Of a DNA stretch of 64,000 bases, positions 9,801-18,100 are shown in pieces. This DNA comes from Pedobacter schmidteae. Lineage in GTDB: Bacteria > Bacteroidota > Bacteroidia > Sphingobacteriales > Sphingobacteriaceae. Below the pieces are notes generated by a model that was given only the letters and a program-made list of their open reading frames with translations, made no database searches and was not told where the DNA came from. The stretch covers positions 2,787,097 to 2,851,096 of the forward strand of contig NZ_LS999839.1 in the NCBI RefSeq assembly GCF_900564155.1, written 5' to 3'. How positions within the stretch are numbered: position 1 is the first letter of the stretch; each line of letters opens with the position of its first letter. The position numbers and the translations under genes are program-made.

Positions 9801-10237
9801 TTATCTGTAACCTTTCCCGAGATGACCGTTTGAATGAAGTCTGGAATGCTATTGTTGTCCATCTTTTTATGCTTGTCATTCTTTGGTCTGATAATCACTG
9901 TTTTATCAATGATTGAATAAGTAAAGGGCTGGTCTTGTAAAATAATATTTAATGCCTCTCTGATATCAGCATTTTTGATATCGGCCGTAACCTTGATGTC
10001 ATTTATCAGGTTCCCTTTATAAAAAAAATCGTAACCGCTTTGCAGCTCTATTTTCGAAAGAACCTGATTTAACGAACATTTTTTCTCAGAAAGATTTATT
10101 TTTTGTGCGAAGCCTCCAGCACTGGCCTGCAAATAAATGATTACCGTAAAAATTACTGTTAATTTCATTGCTAAAATGATTTCTTTAGGCAAAAACCTAC
10201 ATATACCGGGTGTTTTCACACAACGATTTAAATACAT
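6845..10237 (-). CDS. SusC/RagA-family TonB-dependent receptor with STN signalling domain
   Basis: Outer-membrane beta-barrel importer. The 1130-residue frame begins at ATG 10237; a second ATG 23 codons in (10168) starts a classical signal peptide that ends at GGFAQK. After it come an STN domain (about residues 47-115, the periplasmic FecR-contacting module), a carboxypeptidase-regulatory-like domain starting at VISGKVTDKNGAPLPGVN, a TonB-box/plug start at LNEVVVVGYG, a plug with the NVRGFGN-like segment, and a 22-strand barrel that ends in the usual aromatic-rich C-terminus. STN plus the adjacent FecI/FecR genes indicate transenvelope autoregulation by substrate. The ~23-residue positively charged extension before the second ATG has counterparts of equal length in the other two STN-type SusC proteins here. 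The family call is certain; start choice is open. Confidence 0.95.
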   Translation of the reverse strand: MYLNRCVKTPGICRFLPKEIILAMKLTVIFTVIIYLQASAGGFAQKINLSEKKCSLNQVLSKIELQSGYDFFYKGNLINDIKVTADIKNADIREALNIILQDQPFTYSIIDKTVIIRPKNDKHKKMDNNSIPDFIQTVISGKVTDKNGAPLPGVNVKIKGNAINTVTNKDGEYSLKIQESSGVIEFSYIGYVTQSIALGKQNTINVILMEDEKGLNEVVVVGYGEVAKKDLTAAVSTLRAAELAKVPLSSVTNALVGKLPGLIAMQTSGQPGMDASSLNIRGFGNALIIVDGVEVDFKNIDASQIESVTILKDGAASIYGSRAGNGVILITTKRGSIGKPVITVNGITTLQRPTYFQKMLSSGDYTTLVSESYLQSGQPAAGVPYTKEQIAKYYAANEPGYYNTDWQKAIVKDWAPMHNLNASIRGGTDKIRYYAFLGTLGQGSFWKNNGGDYNRYNFQSNVDANILDNLTMSITMSNIVDRINSTNRPQNGGGYLFADLYNNMPMYPSSLPDPSKIPYSGSATGGALVQSDRDLGGYSDNHFQTLNQSASLTYDFKSIKGLTLKAFGNYIQINDNMKSYARPVDLYTYNVDTKEYTLASQYNSNTQMSQQKSVTTTMTGQFSVNYNRTINEIHKLTAMALYELYTYKYDFIQAGRSNFTFPTLDQLFAGSSSSVSNNGSASEMSRASYVGRLNYGYKEKYLAGFILRADASAKFPPESRWGYFPSVSLGWRMAEEGFMKTIKNLDELKLRVSYGASGNDGIGNFQYLAGYGPTLMPALFGGIPVMGITPLGMANPTLSWERIAIYNAGFDYSFFNRKLYGEAEFFYRKRNGIAAKKTVSLPSSFGTELPLENLNSQSNRGFEFRVGTTGESNNWKWDVSANISWQRAKWGHVEEVEYTDPDSKRIYQLSGQWIDRTMGYTSNGLFTSQDQIDNLGFAYPGNPVLKLGDVRYVDKNGDGLLDWKDMSEIGKGQIPQWMGGLNTNLSYKQFDFSALFQGAFGYYKPVSLTSFTQTFFDNRWTEEKNDGEALIPRLGGTGTNGYLSQRNFRKADYVRLKSFTVGYTLPKGITQKMNFQTIRFYLAGSNLFTISGLNKFDIDPESPYSVQDGQPTTSYYPQMKTIMLGVNVSL

Positions 10238-10301
10238 ATCTTTGTATTGATTTAAGTAAAAGTCTATGGTTAGTTATCCGTATAAATTGCTTGAATTTTG
10301 T

Positions 10302-10327
10302 ACCGGGAGTGTTTCAGCACTTCCGGT
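10302..10327 (-). promoter_or_regulatory. Conserved leader hairpin upstream of susC (copy 1)
   Basis: Read on the minus strand this is ACCGGAAGTG - CTGAAA - CACTCCCGGT: ten base pairs with one internal A-C mismatch and a 6-base loop. It lies between fecR and susC, 65 bases before the susC ATG at 10237. Hairpins of the same shape and matching sequence occur at 15055-15079 and 61366-61391, also between fecR and susC. The stems differ at several positions but keep pairing, so RNA structure is the likely conserved feature. No U-run follows, so it is not a canonical terminator. The function is unknown. Confidence 0.6.
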
Positions 10328-10424
10328 TATTCAATGTATAAGTACATTTAAATCATTGATCCTCCTTTTTCCATAAGTGTTTATATTTGGTTGTTTTAAT
10401 TAACTTTAATTTGTGTAAGCGGGA

Positions 10425-11579
10425 CTACTTCATTACTATGATTTTACGATCCTCAATCTTAAAATGAACATCTCCAAGCGCCAGGATTTTTAATACTTTG
10501 GACAAATCGGTATTCCGTTTTATCTTTCCAAAAAAGACATCATCTTTTACTCCGGGTTCGTAAACAATTTCTACATCATACCAACGTGATAGTTGTCTCA
10601 TCAATGATCTTAAATCCGTGCCATTAAAAATAAATTCTCCATTCTTCCATGCAGATATGCTGACTGGGTCCGCTTCAACCACTTTGAAATCGGCTGTAGC
10701 ATTGTTAACGAAACCTTGCTGCCCCGGCTTCAAAAAAGCCGTTTTTCTTTGATGCACTAATTTAACACTTCCCTCCAACAGTGTTGTTTTAACGGCTCCG
10801 TCCTCCGCATAGGCATTTATATTAAAATGCGTGCCCAGGACCTCCACTTCATGCTGAATAGTTTTCACCTTAAAGGGACGGGTTTTATCCTTTTTAACCT
10901 CAAAATAGGCTTCTCCAATCAATTCTACCTCTCGATTTGTTTTTCCGGAAAACGTTGCCGGAAATTTTAGTGTTGATGCAGCATTGAGCCATACCTTAGT
11001 TCCGTCGGGCAGAATTACCTGATAGGTACCACCACGAGGTGTGTTTGCACTGATTAACTCATTAGTCAAATGATTTCCTTCTTGCCCAATAGAAGTACCA
11101 TCACTATAAGTTAATTTTGAAGCATCAATCACAATTCCGGTTTTTTCGTCGCTTAGACTAATTTTCTTACCATTTGAAAAAGTTAGTACTGCTACATTTT
11201 TTCCGGGCATAATGTTATTTTTAACTACCTCTCTGCTATGACTATAGAATAAAAATAAACCGCCTACAATCAATATTAACGCAGCTGCAATAGAAATACG
11301 TGGCCAAAGTGATATTCTTTTTTTGTGTGGCAGGGTTTCGGTCTGGCTTAGCCTATCAAGTCTACTTTCAATACCGTTATACAGATCATCAATTTCCTGA
11401 GGCGTGAGATTACCGACTTTACCATTCTTTATGATGTGCTCTTCATCTTCGGAAATGGCCTTACTCCATTCCGAAACATAACTGCCTTCTTTCAAGATAG
11501 CGAGTACTTCTTCCAATTCTGTAGAGGTACATTGGCCATCAATATATTTGGTAAATAATTTTAACACTTGAGTATTCAA
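10425..11579 (-). CDS. FecR-family anti-sigma factor (DUF4974-containing)
   Basis: Inner-membrane regulator that relays the state of the STN-type SusC to the cognate FecI sigma factor. 384 residues: an N-terminal cytoplasmic sigma-binding part (residues 1-90), one membrane segment (about 93-112, ISIAAALILIVGGLFLFY), a periplasmic FecR domain containing GGTYQVILPDGTKVWLNAAS and GEAYFEV, and a C-terminal DUF4974-type domain ending in HFKIEDRKIIVMK. The frame has no upstream in-frame ATG; it starts at TTG (11577-11579), which gives an N-terminus of normal family length. It lies 73 bases after the sigma-factor gene and upstream of susC, the standard sigma / anti-sigma / receptor order. Confidence 0.93.
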   Translation of the reverse strand: MNTQVLKLFTKYIDGQCTSTELEEVLAILKEGSYVSEWSKAISEDEEHIIKNGKVGNLTPQEIDDLYNGIESRLDRLSQTETLPHKKRISLWPRISIAAALILIVGGLFLFYSHSREVVKNNIMPGKNVAVLTFSNGKKISLSDEKTGIVIDASKLTYSDGTSIGQEGNHLTNELISANTPRGGTYQVILPDGTKVWLNAASTLKFPATFSGKTNREVELIGEAYFEVKKDKTRPFKVKTIQHEVEVLGTHFNINAYAEDGAVKTTLLEGSVKLVHQRKTAFLKPGQQGFVNNATADFKVVEADPVSISAWKNGEFIFNGTDLRSLMRQLSRWYDVEIVYEPGVKDDVFFGKIKRNTDLSKVLKILALGDVHFKIEDRKIIVMK

Positions 11580-11652
11580 AATTCAGCCTTTTTATACCTA
11601 ATACAAGTGGTAGCGAGTTTACATATATGTCAACTTGAAAAATAATTTCAAA

Positions 11653-12255
11653 TTACTGATTTTCAGATATATAATTTATTATAATTACTAAGACGCCTAT
11701 TGTGTTTTTTAATTGCAGATGCATTCTGATGGCCTTTAGTGCCTTAACCATCTGACTGTTGACTGTACCTTCAGTAATTCCCAGCTCTTTGGCAGTTTGT
11801 TGATAAGAAAGCCCTCTTATTTTGCACCTTAAGAAAACTTCTCTGCACTGACTAGGCAGCTTATCAATGGCTTCGACTATAGTAACGTTACTTTCTTGAA
11901 AATTGATTGCCATTTCGGTAGTGTTCTCCACGAGTGAGACATTTTTTCTTATTTCTTCTACAATATAAGTTTCATGCTGAACCCTTTTTAATAAATTAAG
12001 TAAATGTCGCTTTGCAATGGTATACAAGTAAGGCTTAAATGGTTGCTCGCAATCAATTTGCATTCGGTTTTCCCAAACCTTGATGAATACATCCTGTACT
12101 ATATCCTCCGTGAATTGTTTTGACTTGGCTGTTCTTAAAATAAAGTAATGTAATTGACTGATATGCTTATTGTATATTGGTCTCAACGCTCCTTCATCTC
12201 CCTGTTGAAGTAATGAAATGAGTTCTTGATCATTAAGGCCATCATATTTTCCCAT
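11653..12255 (-). CDS. FecI-like ECF RNA polymerase sigma factor
   Basis: Extracytoplasmic-function sigma factor that should activate the downstream susCD operon when released by FecR. From the ATG at 12253-12255 the protein is about 200 residues, starting MGKYDGLNDQELI, which is the normal family start. A longer frame runs up to a TTG at 12327, but a promoter-like pair at 12300-12328 would lie inside that extension, so I prefer the shorter start. Region 2 is seen in TEDIVQDVFIKVWENR (core-binding / -10 recognition). Region 4 is seen in LPSQCREVFLRCKIRGLSY followed by the helix-turn-helix TAKELGITEGTVNSQM. The hydrophobic C-terminal tail (IGVLVIIINYI) is common in Bacteroidota FecI homologues. 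Confidence 0.92.
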   Translation of the reverse strand: MGKYDGLNDQELISLLQQGDEGALRPIYNKHISQLHYFILRTAKSKQFTEDIVQDVFIKVWENRMQIDCEQPFKPYLYTIAKRHLLNLLKRVQHETYIVEEIRKNVSLVENTTEMAINFQESNVTIVEAIDKLPSQCREVFLRCKIRGLSYQQTAKELGITEGTVNSQMVKALKAIRMHLQLKNTIGVLVIIINYISENQ

Positions 12256-12299
12256 AAAAAAACGCAACTTGTAATTTAATTGTTGCTTAGTCAATATTA

Positions 12300-12328
12300 A
12301 AAAATTAATATCACATTTATAGTGCAAA
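12300..12328 (-). promoter_or_regulatory. Possible Bacteroidota-type promoter for the first fecI
   Basis: On the minus strand, TTTG (12328-12325) is followed after 17 bases by TAATTTTT (12307-12300). This is one base off the TAnnTTTG -7 box of Bacteroidota. The spacing is slightly short compared with the usual 19 or so. Transcription would start near 12296 and leave a leader of about 40 bases before the ATG at 12255. The AT-rich context makes chance matches likely. Confidence 0.35.
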
Positions 12329-12482
12329 ATTTCGGAAACCAGATATTTATGGTGTTTTTCGGGTTAAAGAAGCAGATTACTATCGATTCGAGCCGGGGGC
12401 AAAAATTCTTGTTACTTATTTGAAATATAGAAAGGGGGCACTTGAGATTGTTGAACTTGATAAAAAGCCGCCGCTGCGTTGA
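12309..12482 (+). pseudogene. Possible 3' remnant of an unidentified gene
   Basis: An open stretch of 57 codons without a start, ending in a stop at 12480-12482. It reads as protein-like sequence with segments VFRVKEADYYRF, GAKILVTYLKYRK and EIVELDKKPPLR, of mixed charge and not low complexity. I recognise no family. It overlaps the promoter region of the divergent sigma-factor gene. It may be the tail of a gene eroded after an insertion or deletion between the two FecI/FecR units, or a chance open frame. Confidence 0.25.
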
Positions 12483-12706
12483 ATTCTTCGTACTACAACG
12501 AAACCATCATGAGCAAACACTCACAAACAGTAATGAACCGAGCTTACGAGTTCTTGAACGCAGGAATCAGATATACACTAGTGAAAAATATTGCTCATGA
12601 TAGCTTCATCACTTTTAAAGAACAAATGGTAGTTGATGAAAATGAAATAACGAGGCTGTCCGAAAAGGAACGATCGTCATCTTTTTTTACTATATTTACA
12701 ATCTAG
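12479..12706 (+). CDS. Short hypothetical ORF in an eroded intergenic region
   Basis: A 75-codon ORF beginning at 12479 (GTT GAA TTC context, non-ATG) with the first ATG-type start at about 12509 (MSKHSQTVMNRAYEFL). The composition is protein-like (NIAHDSFITFKEQMVV, ENEITRLSEKER) but I recognise no domain. It directly follows the remnant at 12309-12482 and ends a few bases before the inverted-repeat element at 12712. It may be a small real gene or a second fragment of the same decayed locus. No ribosome-binding site or promoter is evident. Confidence 0.25.
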   Translation: MNSSYYNETIMSKHSQTVMNRAYEFLNAGIRYTLVKNIAHDSFITFKEQMVVDENEITRLSEKERSSSFFTIFTI

Positions 12707-12711
12707 TTCTC

Positions 12712-13020
12712 ACAACCCATAATCCAACAATTTTTCAGCAACGTTTTTAGGCTGGCATAGCATTTTCGCCGGGGTTTATAACTATAATGCAGTTCATTTA
12801 TAACTGCTTCGGTATTCGTTCGTCTTTGGTTCGGAAAAATCCGAATGAGTGTAGAGGCGAAGCAGAACTATGGTAGAACATTTTAAAGTAGTGCCGACCA
12901 GCTCATTTTCAATCCGAAAACGTTTTTGGATATCCTCTTTTTTTTATTCGCAGTTGTTGTCTGTCTGGCGAATGCGTTTTAGCAAAACATCATCCAACGT
13001 TAAAAACACTTATGGGTTGT
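12712..13020. repeat. 309-base non-coding element with 11-base perfect terminal inverted repeats
   Basis: The left end ACAACCCATAA (12712-12722) is exactly the reverse complement of the right end TTATGGGTTGT (13010-13020). The interior has no convincing reading frame but does contain short palindromes, for example TTCGGA-AAAA-TCCGAA and GCAGTT-CATTTAT-AACTGC, and a repeated CAACGTT near both ends. The flanks show no clear target-site duplication. It could be a MITE, a transposon remnant, an integron-like recombination site or a structured RNA. It separates the two divergent FecI/FecR units and lies next to gene remnants. Confidence 0.5.
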
Positions 13021-13089
13021 TTGTTAATAATTTGGAAAAATTTAGTTAATATTGAATGTGTCTTTTTGCTATAAAACAAGGGGTCCGGT

Positions 13090-13695
13090 ATGCATCAGGA
13101 AAGGCTAAACAATTTGAAGGAGATTCAACTGCTGATTGCACTTAAATCGGGAGACCGATCTGCCTTTGAAAAAATCTACCAAAGTTACAGCCCCAGAATT
13201 TATCTGAATATCCTGAAAATGATTAAATCGGTTGAAGATGCGCAGGAAATTCTACAGGATGTATTTATTAAGGTTTGGGAAAAAAGAGAATTGATTGATC
13301 CTGAACAATCCTTTAAATCGTATTTATTTCAAATTTCCAGATTTACAGTATACAACTTCATTCGAAAGATTAACCTGGACAAAAAGTTAAAAGATTACCT
13401 CAGCCGGGAAAATAGTGAATTGTATTCCCACATTGAAGAAGCGATTGCTTACCGCGAAAGTGATCGCTTTGTAATGGATGCCATCGAGGAGCTGCCTCCG
13501 CAACGCAAACAGATCTATAAATTATGTAAAATTGAAGGTCAGAGTTATACCGAGGTGAGCAAGCTTTTGGGGATTTCCACTTCCACCATCAATGACCATA
13601 TTGTTAAAGCCACAAAATTTTTAAGAGCAAAGCATGCTTCTTTTGGCGGAGCACTGGCGTTGACCTTTATTTCTACCTGTCTGGATAAGCTTTAG
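13090..13695 (+). CDS. FecI-like ECF RNA polymerase sigma factor
   Basis: 201 residues, ATG start. Region 2 motif AQEILQDVFIKVWEKR near residue 55-70 and region 4 at LPPQRKQIYKLCKIEGQSY, followed by the helix-turn-helix KLLGISTSTINDHIVKATK. The C-terminus is hydrophobic (GGALALTFISTCL), as in many Bacteroidota FecI homologues. It heads the plus-strand unit fecI-fecR-susC-susD-DUF5689-phosphoesterase. The following fecR frame continues in the same reading frame after a single TAG. It is divergent from the other fecI, with the inverted-repeat element between. The family call is safe; the target operon is inferred from position. Confidence 0.93.
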   Translation: MHQERLNNLKEIQLLIALKSGDRSAFEKIYQSYSPRIYLNILKMIKSVEDAQEILQDVFIKVWEKRELIDPEQSFKSYLFQISRFTVYNFIRKINLDKKLKDYLSRENSELYSHIEEAIAYRESDRFVMDAIEELPPQRKQIYKLCKIEGQSYTEVSKLLGISTSTINDHIVKATKFLRAKHASFGGALALTFISTCLDKL

Positions 13696-13701
13696 AATTA
13701 T

Positions 13702-14949
13702 TTGCAAATATTTTACTTTGGAGCAGATGCCTTTCTGTTTTCAAGTGTAATAGCAATAAATGAACAAGCCTTGGAAGATTTAGAAAGACTGAAAGTCCCT
13801 TTTTATAAGTACCTGAACAACGAGCTGGATGAAGCGGAGGCAAGAGCTTTTCTTGAGCATCTGCAATCTGGCTGTGACCAGGATGTGATTTTACGACTGA
13901 TTGACGAGGGACTGGATGGTCCTTTGGAAGATGAGCTGCTAAATAAACCCGAACTCCTGGCATTGTTAAATCAGTCGTATGCAAAAGTAATTGAAGCAAT
14001 TGAAACGCAACCGGAAAACAGCAAAGCAAGGCTATGGCCAAAAATGATGATTGGCGTGGCAGCTGCTGTTGCGCTGATCGTTTTGGGTATTTACTTTTTC
14101 AATGGTTTTAATGATCGGGTTTCGAATGATCAGTTTGCAACTATTCGGGAGGTGACCCCAGGGAAAATCGGTGCTACATTAACATTGGGTAATGGAAAAA
14201 AGATCAGGCTTTCTGATGCAGCAAATGGTGAAATTGCAAGGGAAGCGGGGATCAGTGTAAACAAAACAGCCACTGGCGAATTGGTTTACGAATTACGTGA
14301 CGGTGCCGGAGATTTGAATAAAATCAACAAGTTGTCAACTGCTAAAGGAGAGACGTATATTTTAATCCTGCCTGATAAATCGAAGGTTTGGATGAACGCC
14401 GCTTCAACTTTAACCTATACCGCCAGTTTAAATGGGGCTGAGCGCAGGGTGCGACTTGAGGGGGAAGCCTATTTTCAGGTGGCAGAGGATAAAACGCGCC
14501 CTTTTGTTGTTGAAACCAGAAAGCAAACGGTGCAGGTACTGGGTACGCATTTTAACATCAATGCTTATGCTGATGAGGAAAATGTGAAGACTACGCTATT
14601 GCAGGGGAGTGTAAAAGTATTCAATCAATTGGATGCTAAAATTTTGAAGCCTGGTGAACAGTCGTCGGTACGTGATCATTCAATTTCAGTAGCCGAAGTT
14701 GATACTGAACGCATGGTTGCCTGGAAAAGCAACAAGTTTCTTTTTGAAAATGACGATATACAGTACATCATGCGTATGATAGCGCGCTGGTATGATGTGG
14801 AGGTGGTATACGCAGGGGAAATGCCCAGAGAAAAGTTTGGGGGTGGGGTATCGCGATTTGATAATGTTTCCCAGGTGTTGAAAATACTGGAATCAACCGG
14901 CGGGGTACATTTTAAGCTAGAAGGTAGAAGAATTTTTGTGTCAAAATAA
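13702..14949 (+). CDS. FecR-family anti-sigma factor
   Basis: Cognate inner-membrane anti-sigma factor of the preceding FecI. 415 residues in the longest frame: N-terminal sigma-binding part with FYKYLNNELDEAEARAFLEHL (residues 33-53), a membrane segment near 114-134 (MMIGVAAAVALIVLGIYFF), a periplasmic FecR domain with KGETYILILPDKSKVWMNAAS and GEAYFQV, and a C-terminal DUF4974-type part ending VHFKLEGRRIFVSK. No in-frame ATG exists before the membrane segment. The frame opens with TTG at 13702, and another TTG at 13771 would give a more typical N-terminus (EDLERLKVPF). The gene is in the same frame as fecI, separated by TAG and two codons, so the two are likely translationally coupled. Confidence 0.9.
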   Translation: MQIFYFGADAFLFSSVIAINEQALEDLERLKVPFYKYLNNELDEAEARAFLEHLQSGCDQDVILRLIDEGLDGPLEDELLNKPELLALLNQSYAKVIEAIETQPENSKARLWPKMMIGVAAAVALIVLGIYFFNGFNDRVSNDQFATIREVTPGKIGATLTLGNGKKIRLSDAANGEIAREAGISVNKTATGELVYELRDGAGDLNKINKLSTAKGETYILILPDKSKVWMNAASTLTYTASLNGAERRVRLEGEAYFQVAEDKTRPFVVETRKQTVQVLGTHFNINAYADEENVKTTLLQGSVKVFNQLDAKILKPGEQSSVRDHSISVAEVDTERMVAWKSNKFLFENDDIQYIMRMIARWYDVEVVYAGEMPREKFGGGVSRFDNVSQVLKILESTGGVHFKLEGRRIFVSK

Positions 14950-15054
14950 TCATGACTACAATATAAATAACAGGCAGAAGGTTGAACTTAATTTTAAAGA
15001 TGGAGAGATGTTTACGAAAACATAATTAATGACCCGACCTGCCAAATAAAAAAA

Positions 15055-15079
15055 CCAGAAGTGTGACTAGCACCTCTGG
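15055..15079 (+). promoter_or_regulatory. Conserved leader hairpin upstream of susC (copy 2)
   Basis: CCAGAAGTG (15055-15063), loop TGACTAG, CACCTCTGG (15071-15079): nine pairs with one A-C mismatch. It is followed by CTGATG, also seen after copy 3 at 61366-61391. It lies between fecR and susC, 97 bases before the susC ATG, in a 226-base gap that has no other clear feature. Compared with the other copies, several pairs change on both sides of the stem. No U-run follows. Confidence 0.6.
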
Positions 15080-15175
15080 CTGATGTTTGGTGGATGTCAA
15101 TGAAATTTAACCGTTAACCGCAGGTGCCTGAAGTTTTCGAGGCAAAAGGCATACTGCTCAACCAAACAAGTACGA

Positions 15176-18100
15176 ATGTATAGAATTTATACGAAGAAAC
15201 TGGCCATTCCTGAACGGTATGCCCATAAAATTTTGCTAATTATGCGATTTACCACCGTTATATTAATAGCATCCCTCATGCAGGTTAGTGCTTCAACGCT
15301 GGCCCAGAAAATTAGTCTGTCCAAAACAAATGCTTCCTTAAAAGCAGTAATTAAAGAGATCAGGGTACAAAGTGGATATGAGTTTATTTACACAGAAAGT
15401 GTTTTTAAAGTAGCCGTACCGGTAACGATCAGCGTAAAGTCGGGTAATTTCAATGATGTGTTGGAACAGATTTTTAAGAATCAACCTTTAAGTTTTTCTA
15501 TCGACAGCAAAACAGTTATCATAAAACAAAAAGACAAAAACTTGTTTGAAAATACTGTGGCCCGATTTCAGGCGATTGATATCCGTGGCAGGGTATTAGA
15601 TGAAAATGGAGAGCCGATGTACGGAGCCACTGTAAGGGTTAAAGGAACCAGTAAGGTTGTCACGACAGATGGCGAAGGGAGATTTACCCTTAGAGATATC
15701 AATGAGAATGCTGTTCTTGAGGTTTCTTATCTGGGATACCAGGTAAAAGAGCTGAAGGTGACTAAAGACGTACGGGATGTTACCATCAGGTTGGTGGTTG
15801 CCGACAGCAAACTAAATGAAGTGGTGGTTACGGCCTTAGGTATTAAAAGAGAAGAACGAGCACTAGGTTATGCCATTACAAAATTAGACAGTAACCAAAT
15901 TAACAATGCACCATCAGGAAACTGGATTGACGCCCTTTCGGGAAAAGTTGCCGGTTTAAACATGGTAAGATCCAATGGAGGGCCTGCGGGTTCGAACAAG
16001 ATTATTTTACGTGGAGAGAATAGTTTGACAGGAGGGGCCGATAATGAGGCTTTAATTGTAATTGATGGAGTAGTCGTAAATAATGGCAGTGGCAAAAGAA
16101 CTGCCACAGGGGGATCTGCCGCCGGACCATCGGATGGCATACAGCCAACCGATTTTGGAAGTGGAATCAATGACCTGAACCCAGAAGACATTGAAAGCAT
16201 TACTGTACTTAAAGGGCCCGGTGCTGCGGCTTTGTATGGGCAACGCGGTGCAAATGGGGCTATTATTGTGACCACCAAATCGGGCAATGCAAAAAGTAAA
16301 GCCGTAAGTATAACGCTAACCTCTAATGTCGCTTTGGAAAGTGCTAATCGTTGGCCGGATTTACAATATGAGTATGGACAAGGACAAAGTGGTGCCGATA
16401 CCTATGGGTATGGGGTGAATAGCGCAAGCAGTTTAGCTTTTGGCCCAAGGTTTAACGGTCAGAATTTTATCCAATACGATCCGGTAACGCAAACCGCTGC
16501 TACGGAAGCTACACCCTGGGTGCCTTATAAAAACCAGGTCAGGGAGTTTTTTGAAACAGGGAAAACCTTTACAAATTCTATCAGCATTAGTGGAAACATA
16601 AAAAAGAATACCACTTTTCGGGTTTCCGCTACACATGCCGATAATGAATGGATTATTCCAAATACAGGCTATAAACGTAACAACATCTCTTTCTCGGCCA
16701 ACAGTAAAATTACCTCAAAGCTAAGTTTTTCTGTAAAGGGAGGTTATACCAATAGGGAAAGCGAGAATTTACCAGGCATGGGATATGGAAATCAATCGGT
16801 AATGTACTGGTATGTGTTTTGGGTACCCAATGCCGATATCAATTGGTTGCGTAACTATTGGACAAATGGTAAAGAATATAGAGAACTTAAAGATGTTTTT
16901 ACCGCATCGCCAGAAAATCCATACGCCATTTCGTATGAATTTATCAATGGCTCAAAACGTAATGGCATAACTGGTAATGCACAGTTGAATTATGCATTTA
17001 CTAAAGAACTAAGTTTACAATTGAGGGCAACTTTAGACCGTACCAGTGACGATAGAGTCCAAAAACGCCCCTGGACAGCGGCACGCTTAGCCACCGGTTC
17101 TTATCGTACACAGGATATCATTTCTAAAGAATACAGTGGCGACTTTTTATTGAAATACAATAAACAATTGAACAAGGATTTTAATGTTATGGCAACCGTT
17201 GGGGGTAGCATGCTTAAAAACCGCTATTCTAAAAACGAAACCCGGGCCGATGGATTGATAGAGCCAAATGTTTATAGCTTTGATAATGCCGAAAATCCAC
17301 TGGTATATGTACCTGATGCCTCACGTTTCTCATTGAATAGCGTGTACGGTTTGTTTTCTGCGTCCTATAAAAGCTATTTGTATTTAGATTTAACCAGTCG
17401 TATGGATTGGAACAGTACCTTGGCCAACCCTTTTAGGGAGAAAAGTACTGGTTTCTTTTATCCATCTGCAAACCTGAGTTTTATCGCTTCCGATTATTTT
17501 AAATTGCCTAAAGCCATCAGCTTTGCAAAGCTAAGGCTTTCAGTTTCTCAGGTGGGCAGTGGCGGTACAGTACCATACCGTACAGCATATTTATACGGAT
17601 TGGCAGCTAACGGAACCTATCCAAATGGTTCGTTACAAAATCCAACTACTATACCTAATCCCGATTTACAGCCGCTAAAAACTACCGCGTATGAAATTGG
17701 TGCCGACATTAAGTTGTTTAAAAATCGTTTGGGTATTGATGTTGCAGCTTACGCTGGAAATACCAAAAATCAAATCCTAGACCGGATTGTAGACCGGTCA
17801 TCAGGTTATTCACGTCAGGTTATTAATGCGGGGCAGATTGATAATGCTGGTTTGGAAGTGGCGATGAATGGCACGCTGATACAAAGTAAAAGTTTGAAAT
17901 GGACAACCTTTATGACTTTCGCTACCAATAAAAACAAAATTATTGCCTTAGCCAATAACGATACTACGGTATTGTTGCGTTCAAGCGCAGTTGGTGGTGC
18001 ACAAATAATAGCAAAAGTTGGTGGAAGTATGGGAGATATGTATGGCACAGGGTTTTTACGTGCACCCGATGGGCAGGTGATTTATAATCCAACTACCGGT

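Noticed and set aside
12712..13020. Interpretation of the inverted-repeat element as a classical integron attC site
   Set aside because: Classical attC sites are about 60-140 bases with GTTRRRY/RYYYAAC cores; this element is 309 bases and no integron integrase gene is in the window.
15868..16287. 139-codon minus-strand frame inside the second susC
   Set aside because: Shadow frame: proline/leucine-rich translation antiparallel to a clear TonB-dependent receptor; no domain or start signal.
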